Below are positions 50,667 through 59,184 of a DNA stretch of 64,000 nucleotides, piece after piece. Both the position numbers and the translations under genes were made by a program. The notes beneath the pieces are model-generated. The model was given only the letters and a program-made list of their open reading frames with translations, searched no databases and was not told where the DNA came from. The DNA comes from Chthoniobacterales bacterium (GTDB lineage: Bacteria; Verrucomicrobiota; Verrucomicrobiia; Chthoniobacterales; UBA10450): the NCBI GenBank assembly GCA_013821455.1, contig JACDGS010000009.1:1-64000 (forward strand). Reading direction: 5' to 3'. Numbering within the stretch: the stretch's first letter is position 1; each line of letters opens with the position of its first letter.

Positions 50667-51246
50667 TTGCTGCTCCTTCGCCCACAATCTCCCGCCGCAG
50701 CCAGGCCCGGGCGAGGCGCCATTCGCGCTTGATCGTGCGAGGCGAAATGTGGAGGAACTCGCCGATTTCTTCATTCGTCAGGCCGCCGAAAAACCTCATC
50801 TCGACGATGTCGCTCTGGCGTTGATCGAAGCTCGCCAGGTCCTTGAGCGCGTCATCGAGGGCGACGAGATCGACCGTGCGTTCATCGGAAAAATCGAGCG
50901 CTTCATCAAAGGAAAGCTTCTCCTGGTTGCCTCCGCGTTTTTCGGCGCCGCGGCTGCGGGCGTAATCGACCAGGATGCGGCGCATCGTTTGCGCGGCGAT
51001 GCCGAAAAAGTGCGCCCGATTTTGCCAGGTCGCGGTCTTCTGGTCCACCAATTGCAGGTAAGCCTCGTGGACCAGCGCCGTCGCCTGGAGGGTGTGACCG
51101 ATGCGTTCCCGCTCGAGATAACGGCGCGCGATCCGGCGCAACTCTTCGTAAACCAGCGGCATGAGCCGCCGCGGCGCGTCGTGATCCCCGTCGCCCCAAT
51201 CCCCCAGGATTCGGGTCACTTCTTCTCGCGGAGGGGACGATAGCAT
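50650..51246 (-). CDS. ECF-family RNA polymerase sigma factor
   Basis: ATG 51246 gives 198 residues. Region 2 has LMPLVYEELRRIARRYLERE and ALVHEAYLQLVDQ; region 4 has DIVEMRFFGGLTNEEIGEFL and SPRTIKREWRLARAWLRRE (helix-turn-helix). It belongs to the ECF branch often found next to TPR-kinases in Acidobacteria and related phyla, where the kinase replaces an anti-sigma factor; that link is inferred. No anti-sigma gene is adjacent. The frame is open upstream to 51390, but no good start sits there. Confidence 0.92.
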   Translation of the reverse strand: MLSSPPREEVTRILGDWGDGDHDAPRRLMPLVYEELRRIARRYLERERIGHTLQATALVHEAYLQLVDQKTATWQNRAHFFGIAAQTMRRILVDYARSRGAEKRGGNQEKLSFDEALDFSDERTVDLVALDDALKDLASFDQRQSDIVEMRFFGGLTNEEIGEFLHISPRTIKREWRLARAWLRREIVGEGAANAAGG

Positions 51247-51509
51247 GGCGGCGGTCGGTTCTTGCGGGAAATGGGGCACGCCCGGTTTTCCGCCCGCCAC
51301 GGAGAATAACAGCGCGGCCTTTCTCCCGGCAAGGGAAATCCAACGGCGCGCAAGATTGTCGAAAATTCCTGGCCCCGGTCGGCCGCGCATTCCGCTTTAG
51401 CTCCGTGGAAACCAAATCATGACCCGCAACTTTCCAGGCCTTTCGCGAACGTTCTGTGCTCTCGCGGCCGCATTTCCGTAAAAACGAAACCCTAACAAAA
51501 CAAATAACT

Positions 51510-52715
51510 ATGAAATCCCCATTAATTAATTCACTTGTCATTAAATCCGCCACTATCGCAGTGGCGCTCCTCGGGTCGCTGGCGACAGCAGCAAACGCTA
51601 CCTCAATTGTCGCTCCCAACGCCAACGCGACAGTCGAAGGAGACGTGCGGGCTAGTACCGCGCCATTGAACGACTCGAGTCGCTTCCAGCAAATCGTTGG
51701 ATCATCCCAGTTTGGTTCCAGCCCGATAATGATCACGCAGATCGCATTTCGGCCGGACTCGACGCAGGCGGCGCCGTTTTCAATCAACTTCAGCAACCTC
51801 CGTTTGGATCTCTCCACCACATCGGTCGCGGTGGGGAGTCTCAATTCAACTTTCGCCAGTAATATCGGCGCTAACAATACGACGGTGTTTGACCAGGGGA
51901 TCACTTTATCATCAGCAAATCTGCCCGGACCGGGAAACACGAAACAGTTCGACATCATCATCACTTTCACGACTCCCTTCCTGTATGACCCGTCCGCCGG
52001 TAACCTTCTGCTCGATCTCACAACTCTTAACCCCGACTCTACTGGCTTCATAGATGGGCAAACCGATTCTACCGGGACAATCACCGCGGTGGTGTTTGCG
52101 GATAACGATCCCAACGCGACCATGGGCTTGGTGCAGCCCGCCGGTGTAGTGGTGCAGTTTACCACTACCGGCCAAAATGCGCCGCTGACAATCACCGGCG
52201 CCGTGTCGCGCAAAACACACGGGGCCCAGGGCGACTTTGACCTGCCGCTTATCCTGGCTCCAGCGGGCAGCGGAACGGTCGAGCCACGCGCGGGCGGTCC
52301 TACCACCCTGGTCTTCACTTTCAGTGAAGATGTCGAAGCCGCGGATGGGATGATTAGCTCTAATGAGTTCACGATCACCAATGCGACTTACAGCAGCGCC
52401 TCGATCTCGGGAAACATGATCACGCTCAATCTTATCAACGTCATCGACCAATCAGTCGTGAGTGTCACCTTGAATGGAATTAGCGACACCAGTAACAACG
52501 CGCTCACTGGTGATAGCGACGTCGAAGTCCGCGCCCTCTTCGGAGACGCAAATCAGGACCAGACCGTGGATAAGCCCGACCTTCAGGGAATAAACAGCCA
52601 CTTAGGACAGACTCTCGACCAGACTAACTATCTCGACGACCTCAATCTCGATGGAGCGATCACGCGGAAGGACGGGCGGATCGTGCAGATGAATAAGTTG
52701 CACACGGTGCCGTAA
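51510..52715 (+). CDS. Secreted protein with C-terminal dockerin-like repeats
   Basis: ATG 51510 gives 401 residues with a signal peptide ending near AANA (SATIAVALLGSLATAANA). The middle part is beta-rich and Thr/Ser-rich, with an Ig-like segment (LVFTFSEDVEAADGMISSNE). The last ~60 residues contain two calcium-loop repeats (GDANQDQTVDKPDL and DLNLDGAITRKDGR) as in type I dockerins. It probably acts outside the cell. It sits divergently next to the ECF sigma gene, which could control it. Confidence 0.85.
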   Translation: MKSPLINSLVIKSATIAVALLGSLATAANATSIVAPNANATVEGDVRASTAPLNDSSRFQQIVGSSQFGSSPIMITQIAFRPDSTQAAPFSINFSNLRLDLSTTSVAVGSLNSTFASNIGANNTTVFDQGITLSSANLPGPGNTKQFDIIITFTTPFLYDPSAGNLLLDLTTLNPDSTGFIDGQTDSTGTITAVVFADNDPNATMGLVQPAGVVVQFTTTGQNAPLTITGAVSRKTHGAQGDFDLPLILAPAGSGTVEPRAGGPTTLVFTFSEDVEAADGMISSNEFTITNATYSSASISGNMITLNLINVIDQSVVSVTLNGISDTSNNALTGDSDVEVRALFGDANQDQTVDKPDLQGINSHLGQTLDQTNYLDDLNLDGAITRKDGRIVQMNKLHTVP

Positions 52716-52909
52716 CCTACGCTAACCCCTTAAACGCTCCGGCCTCTGCGCTTAGGCCCCGCAAAACGACGAACTCGCCTAACGAGACTAAGTCTTCGCG
52801 CCGCCAGCTTGCCTAACGAGGCTAATCCTTTGTTGAGATTCAACACTGATCTTAAGATCCCAATCGAAACCACTCGCTCGTAAACGTTAAGGGAGAGGCG
52901 TGGAATTTA
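52716..52909. other. Short intergenic region with two GCCTAACGA copies
   Basis: Nothing codes here. Two same-orientation copies (52777-52785 and 52811-52819) lie 34 bases apart, and AGACTAAGTCTT forms a small palindrome between them. It lies between the dockerin gene and the DUF3303 gene, both of which end toward it. Confidence 0.6.
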
Positions 52910-53200
52910 TTATCTCATCTCAAAGCGTTTCTCTGACTCATCCACGCGCATCGACTCAACCATCTCCGCGGAGCTGTGCACAGGGATGATCTCGAAGTCC
53001 ATGAGGTCGTGCCATTCGTTCGTCCACAGGGCGAAAAGCGAAGCGTCGTCTGTTCGCATGATTTGCCAGCAGGTTTGCCGGTCGTGATCGATCCAACTTG
53101 AAATGTATTCCAGACCGTCGGGCATCATGCGGCCTTTGGCGCGGAAACGCGCGTAAATCGCCGGCGCATCTTTGAAACGCTCGATCACCATGTAAAGCAT
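52910..53200 (-). CDS. DUF3303-family protein
   Basis: The 96-residue protein begins MLYMVIERFKDAPAIYARF and contains LEYISSWIDHDRQTCWQIMR and DFEIIPVHSSAEMVE, the pattern of the small DUF3303 family. The role is unknown. It is 6 bases after kbl on the same strand and is likely co-transcribed. Confidence 0.85.
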   Translation of the reverse strand: MLYMVIERFKDAPAIYARFRAKGRMMPDGLEYISSWIDHDRQTCWQIMRTDDASLFALWTNEWHDLMDFEIIPVHSSAEMVESMRVDESEKRFEMR

Positions 53201-53206
53201 GGAGAG

Positions 53207-54388
53207 TTATCCGATCTCGGCTGCGGTCTCCGCGAAAGCGTTGACGGCGAACTCCAGCTCTGCGCGCGAGTGGGCGGCGCTGACCTGAGTGCGCACGCGC
53301 GCGGTCCCGTGCGGCACCACCGGATAGAAGAAGCCGACGACGTAAACGCCTTTCTCGAGCATGCGCTCCGCGAACTTTTGTGAGAGCGCGGCGTCACCGA
53401 GCATGATCGGGACGATCGGATGGGTCCCGGGCTTGATTGTAAGTCCTTTACTCGTTAGGGCGGCACGGAAGTATTTTGTGTTCTCTTCGAGTTTGTCGCG
53501 CAGCTCGGTGGAGGCCGTTAATAACTCCAGTGCCTTCAGCGAAGCCGCTACGATCGGCGGCGCGACCGTGTTGGAAAAAAGGTAGGGCCGCGAACGCTGG
53601 CGCAGAAGCGCAACGATTTCCTTGCGCCCGCTGGTGTAGCCGCCGCTCGCGCCGCCGAGCGCTTTGCCCAGCGTTCCCGTGATGACATCGATACGGCCCT
53701 GCACGCCGCAATGCTCCGGCGTGCCGCGCCCAGTCTTGCCGATGAATCCAGCCGCGTGCGCGTCGTCCACCATGACCATGGCGTCGTATTTTTCGGCGAG
53801 ATCGCAGATGCCTTGGAGGTTGGCGATTGTCCCGTCCATGGAGAAGACGCCGTCAGTCGCGATGAGCCGGAAGCGCGCGCCTTTTGCTGCCTGCAGCTGC
53901 GCCTCGAGATCAACCATGTCGGAATTTTTGTAACGAAAGCGCTGCGCTTTACAGAGCCGGACGCCGTCGATAATGCTGGCGTGATTCAGCTCGTCGGAGA
54001 TAACCGCGTCTTCCGCGCCTAGCAATGTCTCGAAGAGACCGCCGTTGGCGTCAAAGCACGATGGATAAAGAATCGTGTCCTCAGTGCCGAGAAAGTTCGT
54101 TAGGGCACCTTCCAGTTCCTTATGGATATCCTGCGTGCCGCAAATGAAACGCACGCTCGCCATGCCGAAGCCATGCGTGTCGAGGGCTGCCTTGGCAGCG
54201 GCGATAAGAGCGGGATGATCGGCCAGACCGAGATAGTTATTCGCGCAAAGATTGATCACCCGGCGGCCATCCGCGATCGGGATCTCGGCGTTCTGCGGGC
54301 CGGTGATGATGCGCTCGGTTTTGAAAAGCCCCTGCGCTTTGATTTCGTCGAGAGTTTTTGAGACGTGATCAGCAAATTTCGCGAGCAT
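53207..54388 (-). CDS. kbl: 2-amino-3-ketobutyrate coenzyme A ligase (glycine C-acetyltransferase)
   Basis: ATG 54388 gives 393 residues, matching Kbl. The PLP enzyme core is [14 protein letters not shown], the PLP-ring His in [21 protein letters not shown] and [17 protein letters not shown] with the Schiff-base Lys. It splits 2-amino-3-ketobutyrate into glycine and acetyl-CoA in threonine breakdown. No tdh gene is adjacent. The frame is open upstream but without family similarity. Confidence 0.94.
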   Translation of the reverse strand: MLAKFADHVSKTLDEIKAQGLFKTERIITGPQNAEIPIADGRRVINLCANNYLGLADHPALIAAAKAALDTHGFGMASVRFICGTQDIHKELEGALTNFLGTEDTILYPSCFDANGGLFETLLGAEDAVISDELNHASIIDGVRLCKAQRFRYKNSDMVDLEAQLQAAKGARFRLIATDGVFSMDGTIANLQGICDLAEKYDAMVMVDDAHAAGFIGKTGRGTPEHCGVQGRIDVITGTLGKALGGASGGYTSGRKEIVALLRQRSRPYLFSNTVAPPIVAASLKALELLTASTELRDKLEENTKYFRAALTSKGLTIKPGTHPIVPIMLGDAALSQKFAERMLEKGVYVVGFFYPVVPHGTARVRTQVSAAHSRAELEFAVNAFAETAAEIG

Positions 54389-54495
54389 CGTGCAGTTTCG
54401 GGCAAGCCAGCAGGCGATGCAAAGGTTTGTGGTCCCGGGCTTTTTGAGCTTGACCAAATGCCTCCGGCCCCCAGCCCAACTTGGGAGAAAAAATT

Positions 54496-55404
54496 ATGAA
54501 GAACCAGAACCGATTATTGATCTGCCTGCTGACCGGCTTTCTCGCCTTGTTCCCAAGCAGCCTCTTTGCGCAAAGTTACAGCATCACCCTGGTCGCGAGC
54601 TTCGACTATCCCGGAGCCGGGAATTCCACGACGCCCTTCGGGATTAACCGAGGCGGCGATATTGCGGGCTATTTCCTGAACTCGAGCGGTGCCACGCGTG
54701 GATTTATTCGCTTTCGCGACGGAAGCTTCAGTGCACCGCTTGTGGAACCAAGCGACACCGGAAATTTTACTCGGGGGGCCGGCATTAACAGCGTCCAAAC
54801 TGTCGTCGGCGATTTCTTTAACGTAGGCGACAACTCTTTTCACGGCTATTTCCTGAGTGGCGGCGTCTTCACTCAGTTCGACTTTGGTGGACCCTTCTCG
54901 ACGAATGTCACCGGAATCAACGATGCCGGAGACTTCGTAGGCACGTTTGGCAACGTCACGCAGCCAAATCAAGGCTTCGTCAACGTCGGCGGCACTTCGA
55001 CAGTGATTACCATTCCCGGCGCCACCCTCAGCTTTGCGTACGGTATTAATAACCTCGACCGGGCCGTGGGAACATACACCGATAGCGCCTCGATCGTTCA
55101 CGGTTTTCTCCGCGACTCGAGCGGCGCCTTGACCGCTCCGCTCGACTTTCCCGGTTCTACCTCAACGGAATTCCTTGGAATCAACGACCGGGGTTGGATT
55201 GTTGGGAGATATCAGGTCGGTGACGGTTTGATTCACGGGCTCTTTTTGAAACTGCCCAACACCTTTGTCAGCTTCGATTTTCCGGGTGCGGTCGAGACCT
55301 CTTTGAACGGGATCAACAACGCGGGATTAATCTCCGGGCGCTATACCGATGGGGCCGGGATTCGCCACGGCTTCGTGGCCCGGGTCCGGCGGACCGCAAA
55401 TTAA
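54496..55404 (+). CDS. Secreted HAF-repeat (beta-propeller-like) protein
   Basis: ATG 54496, after GGGAGAAA, gives 302 residues. A signal peptide (LLICLLTGFLALFPSSLFAQ) is followed by six or so repeats of about 45 residues with the core GINxxGxIVGxY (for example GINRGGDIAGYF, GINDAGDFVGTF, GINDRGWIVGRY, GINNAGLISGRY) and paired HGFL/HGYF. This is the extracellular HAF repeat pattern. Function unknown; probably surface or extracellular. It ends with a 4-base convergent overlap with mazG. Confidence 0.88.
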   Translation: MKNQNRLLICLLTGFLALFPSSLFAQSYSITLVASFDYPGAGNSTTPFGINRGGDIAGYFLNSSGATRGFIRFRDGSFSAPLVEPSDTGNFTRGAGINSVQTVVGDFFNVGDNSFHGYFLSGGVFTQFDFGGPFSTNVTGINDAGDFVGTFGNVTQPNQGFVNVGGTSTVITIPGATLSFAYGINNLDRAVGTYTDSASIVHGFLRDSSGALTAPLDFPGSTSTEFLGINDRGWIVGRYQVGDGLIHGLFLKLPNTFVSFDFPGAVETSLNGINNAGLISGRYTDGAGIRHGFVARVRRTAN

Positions 55405-56189
55405 GCATCTGCAGCGGCCTTGACCCGATTCCAGATCGCATCCATCGCGGTGAGATCGGCGTCGCCAAGCTTCTGGCCGTCGGCTTTCATCGCCTTTTCC
55501 ATTAGATGGAAACGGCGGATGAATTTCTCCGTGGCCGAGGCCAGGAGGGTCTCCGCTTCGAGCTGATTTTTCCGCGCGAGATTCACCGTCGCGAAAAGCA
55601 GGTCGCCGATTTCATCCGCGATCGCGTCCGCTTCGCCCGCGGCGAGGGCTGCTTTCACTTCCGCCAGTTCTTCCTCGACCTTGGCCACGACCGCGGAAAT
55701 TTCGCTCCAATCGAAACCGACGCGCGTCGCCTTCGTTTGCGTTTTCTGCGCGAGGAGGAGCGCCGGGAGCGCTCTCGTTAGGCCGCTAAAATAAGGCGCG
55801 TCCTTATCCGCGCTTTTTTCCGCGCGCTTGATCGCGTCCCATTGTTTAAGGACGGCACCCGTGTTGCGCGCTTCGCTCTCCCCAAAAACATGAGGATGCC
55901 GCCGAACGAGTTTGTCGCCAATCTCGCGGGCGACGTCGTCGATGGAAAAACGTCCGGTTTCGCTCGCGATTTGCGCATGCATCACGGCCTGCAGGAGCAG
56001 ATCGCCCAACTCTTCGCGGAGATTAGCATCGTCCTTGGCGCGGATCGCCGCCGCTACTTCGTAGGTCTCCTCGAGCAACTCCGGGACTAACGACTCATGG
56101 GTTTGCTCGCGATCCCAAGGGCAGCCATCCGGCGCACGGAGTTGCCTAACGATGTCGCAAAGCCGCGCGAAAGACTCCACCGCTTTCAA
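55401..56189 (-). CDS. mazG: Nucleoside triphosphate pyrophosphohydrolase MazG
   Basis: The 262-residue protein has two MazG domains. Domain 1 has APDGCPWDREQTHESLVPEL, LLEETYEVAAAI and LREELGDLLLQAVMHA (EExxE and ExxD metal sites). Domain 2 has VEEELAEVKAAL and IADEIGDLLFATVNLAR. It hydrolyses (d)NTPs to monophosphates and may also lower ppGpp. It overlaps the DUF2270 gene upstream by 4 bases. Confidence 0.94.
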   Translation of the reverse strand: MKAVESFARLCDIVRQLRAPDGCPWDREQTHESLVPELLEETYEVAAAIRAKDDANLREELGDLLLQAVMHAQIASETGRFSIDDVAREIGDKLVRRHPHVFGESEARNTGAVLKQWDAIKRAEKSADKDAPYFSGLTRALPALLLAQKTQTKATRVGFDWSEISAVVAKVEEELAEVKAALAAGEADAIADEIGDLLFATVNLARKNQLEAETLLASATEKFIRRFHLMEKAMKADGQKLGDADLTAMDAIWNRVKAAADA

Positions 56190-56911
56190 ATCCGCCAGAG
56201 CGAACGATGGCTGCCGAACTCGGAAATTTCCCCGGACGACCTGCGCCCGACATAAATCGCGATCCCGATAACGGTGATGAGTGTGCCGAGGAAAATGATG
56301 AGGACGAACCAGGGCGCGATATGTCCGACGCGCATGGCCCGGTAAAAAGCGCCGAAGCTTTCGATCGGCTCCTGCGCGTGCAGGAAAAGCTTCATGATCC
56401 AGGCGGCGATGATGAGGAGAAATATGAAAACGTAGTTGCGTTTCAGCCGGCGACCGACCGCGTCGAGCATGCTGATTTTAAACGAGGGCAGGATCAGATC
56501 TTCGCAGACCAGCTTCTTCCATTCGCCCTGCAGCATCTGGCGATTTTCCATGATCATGGGGACGAGAAAATGCGCCTCGAGCATGCGCACGCGCGCGCGA
56601 AAGGCGTCGTAGAATCGGTAACGCCGGGCCTCGATCCAAAGCATGATCCAGACGATGGCGAGATTAAAAAAGAAGATGAGGTGGGGCACGCCGGCATTGG
56701 AAAAAGCAATGGTGATGATCGCGGTTGTGCCGGTGACGGCCCAGTTCGTGGTCGTGTCGAGACGCGTGCGCCAGACCATGATTCGTCCCAGTTCGCCGCG
56801 ATAGAAATGGGACATCGCGTTGACGTAGCCGGCGTCGTAAAGGCTGGAGACGGCGTGCGCGGCCGCGGCGACTTCGACCGGCGTTGGGCTGGGATGAGAT
56901 TCGGCGGCCAC
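56186..56911 (-). CDS. DUF2270-family membrane protein
   Basis: The 241-residue protein has four hydrophobic helices, starting at about 63-80 (TTAIITIAFSNAGVPHLIFF), with HFYRGELGRIMVWRTRLDTTTNWAV before the first and RRYRFYDAFRARVRMLEAHF between helices, as in DUF2270. The function is unknown. The stop overlaps the mazG start by four bases. Confidence 0.85.
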   Translation of the reverse strand: MAAESHPSPTPVEVAAAAHAVSSLYDAGYVNAMSHFYRGELGRIMVWRTRLDTTTNWAVTGTTAIITIAFSNAGVPHLIFFFNLAIVWIMLWIEARRYRFYDAFRARVRMLEAHFLVPMIMENRQMLQGEWKKLVCEDLILPSFKISMLDAVGRRLKRNYVFIFLLIIAAWIMKLFLHAQEPIESFGAFYRAMRVGHIAPWFVLIIFLGTLITVIGIAIYVGRRSSGEISEFGSHRSLWRI

Positions 56912-56965
56912 GGTGCTGGGGAATGATTCGACAACGCGCGCGCGGACGTCAATCTACATTCGGTC

Positions 56966-57433
56966 ATGATCTCAATTCCGCTCGCCGATTTTTTCTCGGA
57001 AAAACATCTCGCGCTGGATCTGCGCAGCACGACGGCCGGCGAAGCGGTCTGGGAAATCGTCGAGCGCCTGCGCGAAAGCGGCGACCTGAACGAGGCGGAG
57101 AAATTCTACGATCTGGTGATGGAGCGCGAGCAGAAAAGCTCGACGGTGGCGAATGGCGGCGTCGCATTTCCGCACGCGCGCACGAACCTGGTCGACCGGA
57201 TTTTGCTCGGGATCGGGCGAAGCAAAGCGGGAGTGACGTTCTCCGATAGCGCGGAACCGGTGCACCTGCTTTTCGTCATCGCCGTGCCGCAGCAGATGGT
57301 GAACGACTACCTCATCTGTGTGGGCGCGCTGGCGCGTTTGCTGAAGAATGAGGACCGGCGCAAAGCTTTGCTGGAAGCGACGACTGCCGCGGAGTTCTTC
57401 GAAGAGCTGCAGCGCGATCGTGAGGCGGCCTAA
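56966..57433 (+). CDS. PTS IIA domain protein (PtsN/fructose type)
   Basis: The 155-residue protein has the IIA fold, with H70 in NGGVAFPHARTN as the phosphorylation site, and LLFVIAVPQQMVNDYL and LARLLKNEDRRKALLEA after it. Single IIA proteins of this type are usually regulatory rather than sugar-specific. No EI, HPr or IIBC gene is in view. Its stop TAA is part of a GCCTAACGA copy (57428-57436) and overlaps the convergent GT2 gene. Confidence 0.9.
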   Translation: MISIPLADFFSEKHLALDLRSTTAGEAVWEIVERLRESGDLNEAEKFYDLVMEREQKSSTVANGGVAFPHARTNLVDRILLGIGRSKAGVTFSDSAEPVHLLFVIAVPQQMVNDYLICVGALARLLKNEDRRKALLEATTAAEFFEELQRDREAA

Positions 57434-58206
57434 CGACGGCTTAATTCTTTCGCCGGGGGTGCGGCGCGCGCGGCTTCCGCGCATTCGTTAGGCATGGACC
57501 GACCCTGGGTATAATACCAGCGATGTAGTCGATGCGGCGAGCAACCGCACCAATAAAGCAAAATGAAAAGACCGTTCTGAATCGAGGTGCGCCAGGCGCC
57601 TCGATCCAGGTGGCGGCGGCTCGATGACTCGATCGGCGGATCAAGAACCGCGATGCGGCCGGCCCGGCGAAGGCGGCGGGAGAACTCGATGTCTTCCATG
57701 AGCGGGACCGGAGCAAAACCGCCTAACGAATTAAAGATTTCTCGCCTAACGAAAATCGATTGATCGCCGAAGAGCGTGCCGCCGCGCCGCGTAAAAAAAC
57801 GGGCGACTTTTTCCAGTCCGTGAAGATGTGGATGCCGACGGTCGAACTTTCGATAAAAAGCCCCGCCGATCACCGCCGGATCGCGCAGGGCGCGCGCGAT
57901 GGCGGTGAGATGTTCCGCGCGCAGAATCGCGTCGGCGTGCTGAAAAACCATTACGTCTCCCGAGGCCCGGGAAGCGCCCAGATTCATCTGCGCGCCGCGG
58001 TTTGGCTCCGGCGCACCCAGGTAAATCCCGCCCGCGCCGCGCACGAGATCTTCGATCGCCGGGTCGGCCGACGCATCGACCACAATCACTTCGTGCAATT
58101 CCTTCAGCCTAACGAGTGCAGGAACCAGCTCCTGCAAATGCGCGCGGTCGTTCCAACTGGGGACGACCACGCTGATTCGCACCGGCGCCGCCGGGCTTTC
58201 GCTCAC
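57430..58206 (-). CDS. GT2 glycosyltransferase (TIGR04283-like)
   Basis: The 258-residue protein has SVVVPSWNDRAHLQELVPAL, VIVVDASAD, EPNRGAQMNLGA, MVFQHADAIL and the later GDQSIFVRREIFNSLGGF and PLMEDIEFSRRLRRAG. This is the compact GT2 branch known for association with radical-SAM or selenium-related proteins, though none lies nearby. It overlaps the rhomboid-like gene start by 4 bases, hinting at an operon. Confidence 0.88.
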   Translation of the reverse strand: MSESPAAPVRISVVVPSWNDRAHLQELVPALVRLKELHEVIVVDASADPAIEDLVRGAGGIYLGAPEPNRGAQMNLGASRASGDVMVFQHADAILRAEHLTAIARALRDPAVIGGAFYRKFDRRHPHLHGLEKVARFFTRRGGTLFGDQSIFVRREIFNSLGGFAPVPLMEDIEFSRRLRRAGRIAVLDPPIESSSRRHLDRGAWRTSIQNGLFILLYWCGCSPHRLHRWYYTQGRSMPNECAEAARAAPPAKELSRR

Positions 58207-59045
58207 GAGGATTTATTGAGCAGGCGATTGCGCGCGCGATCGAGCGCGCGGCGCTCGCTCGCAGTCAGGCTGCCGATGCCGGACTTGGAAATCTTATCAA
58301 GCACGGGATCGATCGAATCGTAAATGTCTTCGCCCTCCGCCGTGCGTGGCGCACTCTCGCGCGGGACAACTTGGAATTTTGGCTTGCGGCGGAAAAGTCC
58401 GGTGACCGCCGCGGGCAACTCAAAGGGCACCTGTTTCCCAATCAATCTGAGGTAAATAAAACTCGTTAGGCACATTCCCCAGAGGACGGAGAGATTGCCC
58501 CACTCATGGTTAGGCAAGGTCTGCATCGAAGCCAGGACGAGGCCGGCAAAGGCGAGCCATTTCAGCGTGACCCAGCCGAAAAGCTCAACGTTAGGATAGA
58601 GGGTGGCGAAGGCGATAAACATGCCCACCGAGATTTCGTACGAGCCGTAGTAGGTCCAGTGCACGCCCCCCGCGCTCCAGCAGGTGAGAAAAACCGGAGG
58701 CACGAGCAGCAGTAGCGCGAGGAGGGTGAGATAACGCTGGCGGCCTAGATATTTTTCTACTTCAACGCCCGACCAGTAGAGGAAGAAAATGTTGAAGAGG
58801 AAAAAGAATGAGGCGCCCTGGATGAGCACGCAGGTGATGGGTTGCCAGACCGATCCATGCCAGAACGACCACGTCGTAAAAGCGAACGGCGTCACCACGT
58901 CCCAATGCGCAGAAAGCGCGATGACGGTGGCGAACATTCCGATGACGAACGCCGCGACCACGATGGTGGTGATGCGAATCGGGTAGCGTCCCATCCAACC
59001 AACCGGCTGGTAGTCATCGGAGGTAACCACGCCAAACATCACCAC
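58203..59045 (-). CDS. Rhomboid-like membrane protein, catalytic residues not evident
   Basis: The 280-residue protein has six helices in the rhomboid order, the first near residues 27-47, with FWHGSVWQPITCVLIQ and FFFLFNIFFLYWSGVEVEKYLG. In the region where active proteases have GxSGxxxG it reads YGSYEISVGMFIAFATLYP, and the expected His in the sixth helix is not seen (GNLSVLWGMC). It is probably an inactive rhomboid relative. The last 60 residues are soluble and charged. Confidence 0.72.
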   Translation of the reverse strand: MVMFGVVTSDDYQPVGWMGRYPIRITTIVVAAFVIGMFATVIALSAHWDVVTPFAFTTWSFWHGSVWQPITCVLIQGASFFFLFNIFFLYWSGVEVEKYLGRQRYLTLLALLLLVPPVFLTCWSAGGVHWTYYGSYEISVGMFIAFATLYPNVELFGWVTLKWLAFAGLVLASMQTLPNHEWGNLSVLWGMCLTSFIYLRLIGKQVPFELPAAVTGLFRRKPKFQVVPRESAPRTAEGEDIYDSIDPVLDKISKSGIGSLTASERRALDRARNRLLNKSS

Positions 59046-59184
59046 AGTTAAAGGCCCCGGTTCGTCGAGCGCAAGCGAGTAGCGGCGCGCGCGTCCCTGG
59101 ACATTTTCGCGCTCAGATTTTCCTTGGCCATCCAGCCGAAGCGGTCAGATTAAATGCCCGCTGCATCGTGCGGCGAAACACTTT

